Below, piece by piece: positions 62,726 to 64,000 of a DNA stretch of 64,000 nt. Source of the DNA: Sophora flavescens (Eukaryota; Streptophyta; Magnoliopsida; Fabales; Fabaceae). The stretch is from the NCBI GenBank assembly GCA_030762895.1, contig CM061064.1, positions 236,312,586 to 236,376,585 on the forward strand. The letters run 5' to 3'. Under the pieces are notes generated by a model. That model saw only the letters and a list, made by a program, of their open reading frames with translations. It ran no database searches and was not told the origin of the DNA. A program made the translations under genes and the position numbers. Positions within the stretch are counted from its first letter, which is position 1, and the number at the start of each line of letters is the position of its first letter.

Positions 62726-64000
62726 ATGGATGACCGAATTGAAGATGACGACAAGGAGAAGGAATCTTTGGCCGGCTTGAGCTCTCTTCCACCTCACCGC
62801 AAAGCTCACTCCTACAGCCAACAGCTCCGAGGCCCCTCCACACACAAACGTCAACATCAAGTCCGAAAGCACAGTCTCGACGATGACCGTCTACCCAATA
62901 ACATCAAATCTTTCTACGACTCTGACTCCGATGATGACTTTTTCCCCCGTTCCTCTACAAACCCTGCTGCTGCTGCTGATGAATACATTGAAGGGGGTAG
63001 CGGCGATGATGATTTGTCTCAATATCAGGCTTTGCAGGAATTTATAGGCAGCGGTGGCGGAACCGGGATCTTCAAGGCTCCCATTAGAGCGGCCGTTCAT
63101 CCCTGCCGACCGCCCTGCCTTGAGTTAAGGCCTCACCCATTGAGGGAGACTCAGGTCGGAAAGTTCCTAAGAAACATTGCTTGTACGGAAGCACAGTTGT
63201 GGGCTGGACAGGAAAGTGGGGTGAGGGTATGGGAGTTTCAGAATGCTTATGAACCCGGTAACGGTCTCGGTGGAAGGGTGAGAAGGGGCGACGAGGATGC
63301 CGCCCCATTTTATGAATCAGCGGATACCTCTCCCACCTTATGTTTGACGGTTGACAACGGGAATAAGTTGGTGTGGAGTGGGCATAAGGATGGGAAGATT
63401 AGGTCTTGGAGAGTGGACCAACCTTTTGTTACTCCCTTTAAGGAAGGTCTCTCTTGGCAGGCACATAGAGGTCCCGTTCTTGCCATCGTCATAAGTTCCT
63501 ATGGTACGTTCTTTTATTTATTTTTTATTATATATATCTTCAATATCTTCATTCTTCCTCACTTGTGCTTCATCCTGCAGGCGATCTCTGGTCAGGTTCT
63601 GAAGGGGGTGTTATTAAGATCTGGCCATGGGAATCGGTAGAAAAATCTCTTTCCCTGTCTCCGGAAGAAAGGCACATGGCAGCCTTACTTGTGGAGAGGT
63701 CATTCATCGACCTCAGAAATCAAGTCACCGTTAATGGTGTATGTAGTATATCTTCTCAAGAGGTCAAGTGTTTGTTGTCTGACCATGTTAGAGCTCGAGT
63801 ATGGTGTGCTGGGTCTCTATCCTTTTCACTATGGTATGCTGCTTCCTCCTGTTCTTACATTATATATATATATATATATGTATTATTTGTTTCTGAGGTT
63901 GGTGGAGCTTAAGCTATGATTATAAGAAGAAAATTGATTGATCTTTTTACTGCAGGGATGCCCGTACAAAGGACCTTCTGAAAGTATTTAACATGGATGG
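62726..64000 (+). CDS. WD40-type inositol polyphosphate 5-phosphatase, 5' part (continues past window)
   Basis: Exon 1 is 62726-63503, exon 2 63581-63833, exon 3 from 63956. Introns at 63504-63580 (phase 1, SSY-G/DLWSG) and 63834-63955 (phase 2, SLW/DARTK) have GT-AG ends and restore a continuous protein. The ATG at 62726 is in a good context (TTCCATGGATG). The protein starts MDDRIEDDDKEKESLAGLSS with an acidic, Ser-rich, probably disordered N-terminus. WD40-like blades follow: LWAGQESGVRVWEF, LVWSGHKDGKIRSWRV and LWSGSEGGVIKIWPW. Plant FRA3/5PTase12-14 enzymes have this N-terminal beta-propeller followed by the catalytic 5-phosphatase domain, which removes the 5-phosphate from inositol phosphates and phosphoinositides. 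The catalytic part lies beyond base 64000. No disruption seen. Confidence 0.88.

Overview
The window is nuclear DNA from a flowering plant. It holds LTR retrotransposons of several lineages, an endogenous plant pararetrovirus, small TIR elements, host gene debris with plant-type introns, and the start of one intact-looking host gene. A eudicot is likely; a legume or other rosid is my guess from protein flavour only. No bacterial features, CRISPR array, rRNA or tRNA gene was seen.

Layout. 1-4190: decayed Caulimoviridae-like pararetrovirus (capsid, zinc knuckle, protease, RT/RNase H, second ORF), continuing off the left edge. 4191-7992: host DNA with a 2.35-kb TIR element (4436-6785) that carries a gene-like fragment and a folded-back stack of LTR pieces. 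7998-23742: Copia element 1 on the minus strand, whose 5' LTR is split by a young Ty3/Gypsy Tat-lineage element (12738-23536). 23748-26659: host DNA with remnants of an M16 peptidase exon and an NPH3 gene. 26665-44280: Copia element 2 on the minus strand (Tork/Tnt1-like), split inside its RNase H by a 12.5-kb Athila-like element on the plus strand (27596-40145). 44286-51460: host DNA with a hAT-type MITE and two internally deleted Copia elements (44837-47199 and 48721-50113). 51465-58263: a Gypsy/chromovirus-like derivative with 3.3-kb LTRs and almost no interior. 58264-62480: AT-rich host DNA with two exons resembling the plastid nucleoid protein pTAC5. 62726-64000: 5' end of a WD40-type inositol polyphosphate 5-phosphatase gene (FRA3/5PTase12-14 family).

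Target-site duplications (TSDs) date the insertions relative to each other. TATTA flanks Copia 1, CTGTG flanks the nested Tat element, TGTAA flanks Copia 2, TGGAT flanks the nested Athila element, CGCCTAGC flanks the MITE, and TAACT flanks the small Copia at 48.7 kb.

The most unusual object is the Tat element. Its two 455-bp LTRs differ at only two positions, yet gag, pol and the antisense gene are all frameshifted. It carries an antisense gene with its own TATA box and a consensus branch-point intron. A second antisense TATA-to-AATAAA unit contains a three-armed hairpin. A 290-bp piece of the antisense gene has been copied, inverted, into gag. All similarity statements come from reading translations by eye; no database search was possible.
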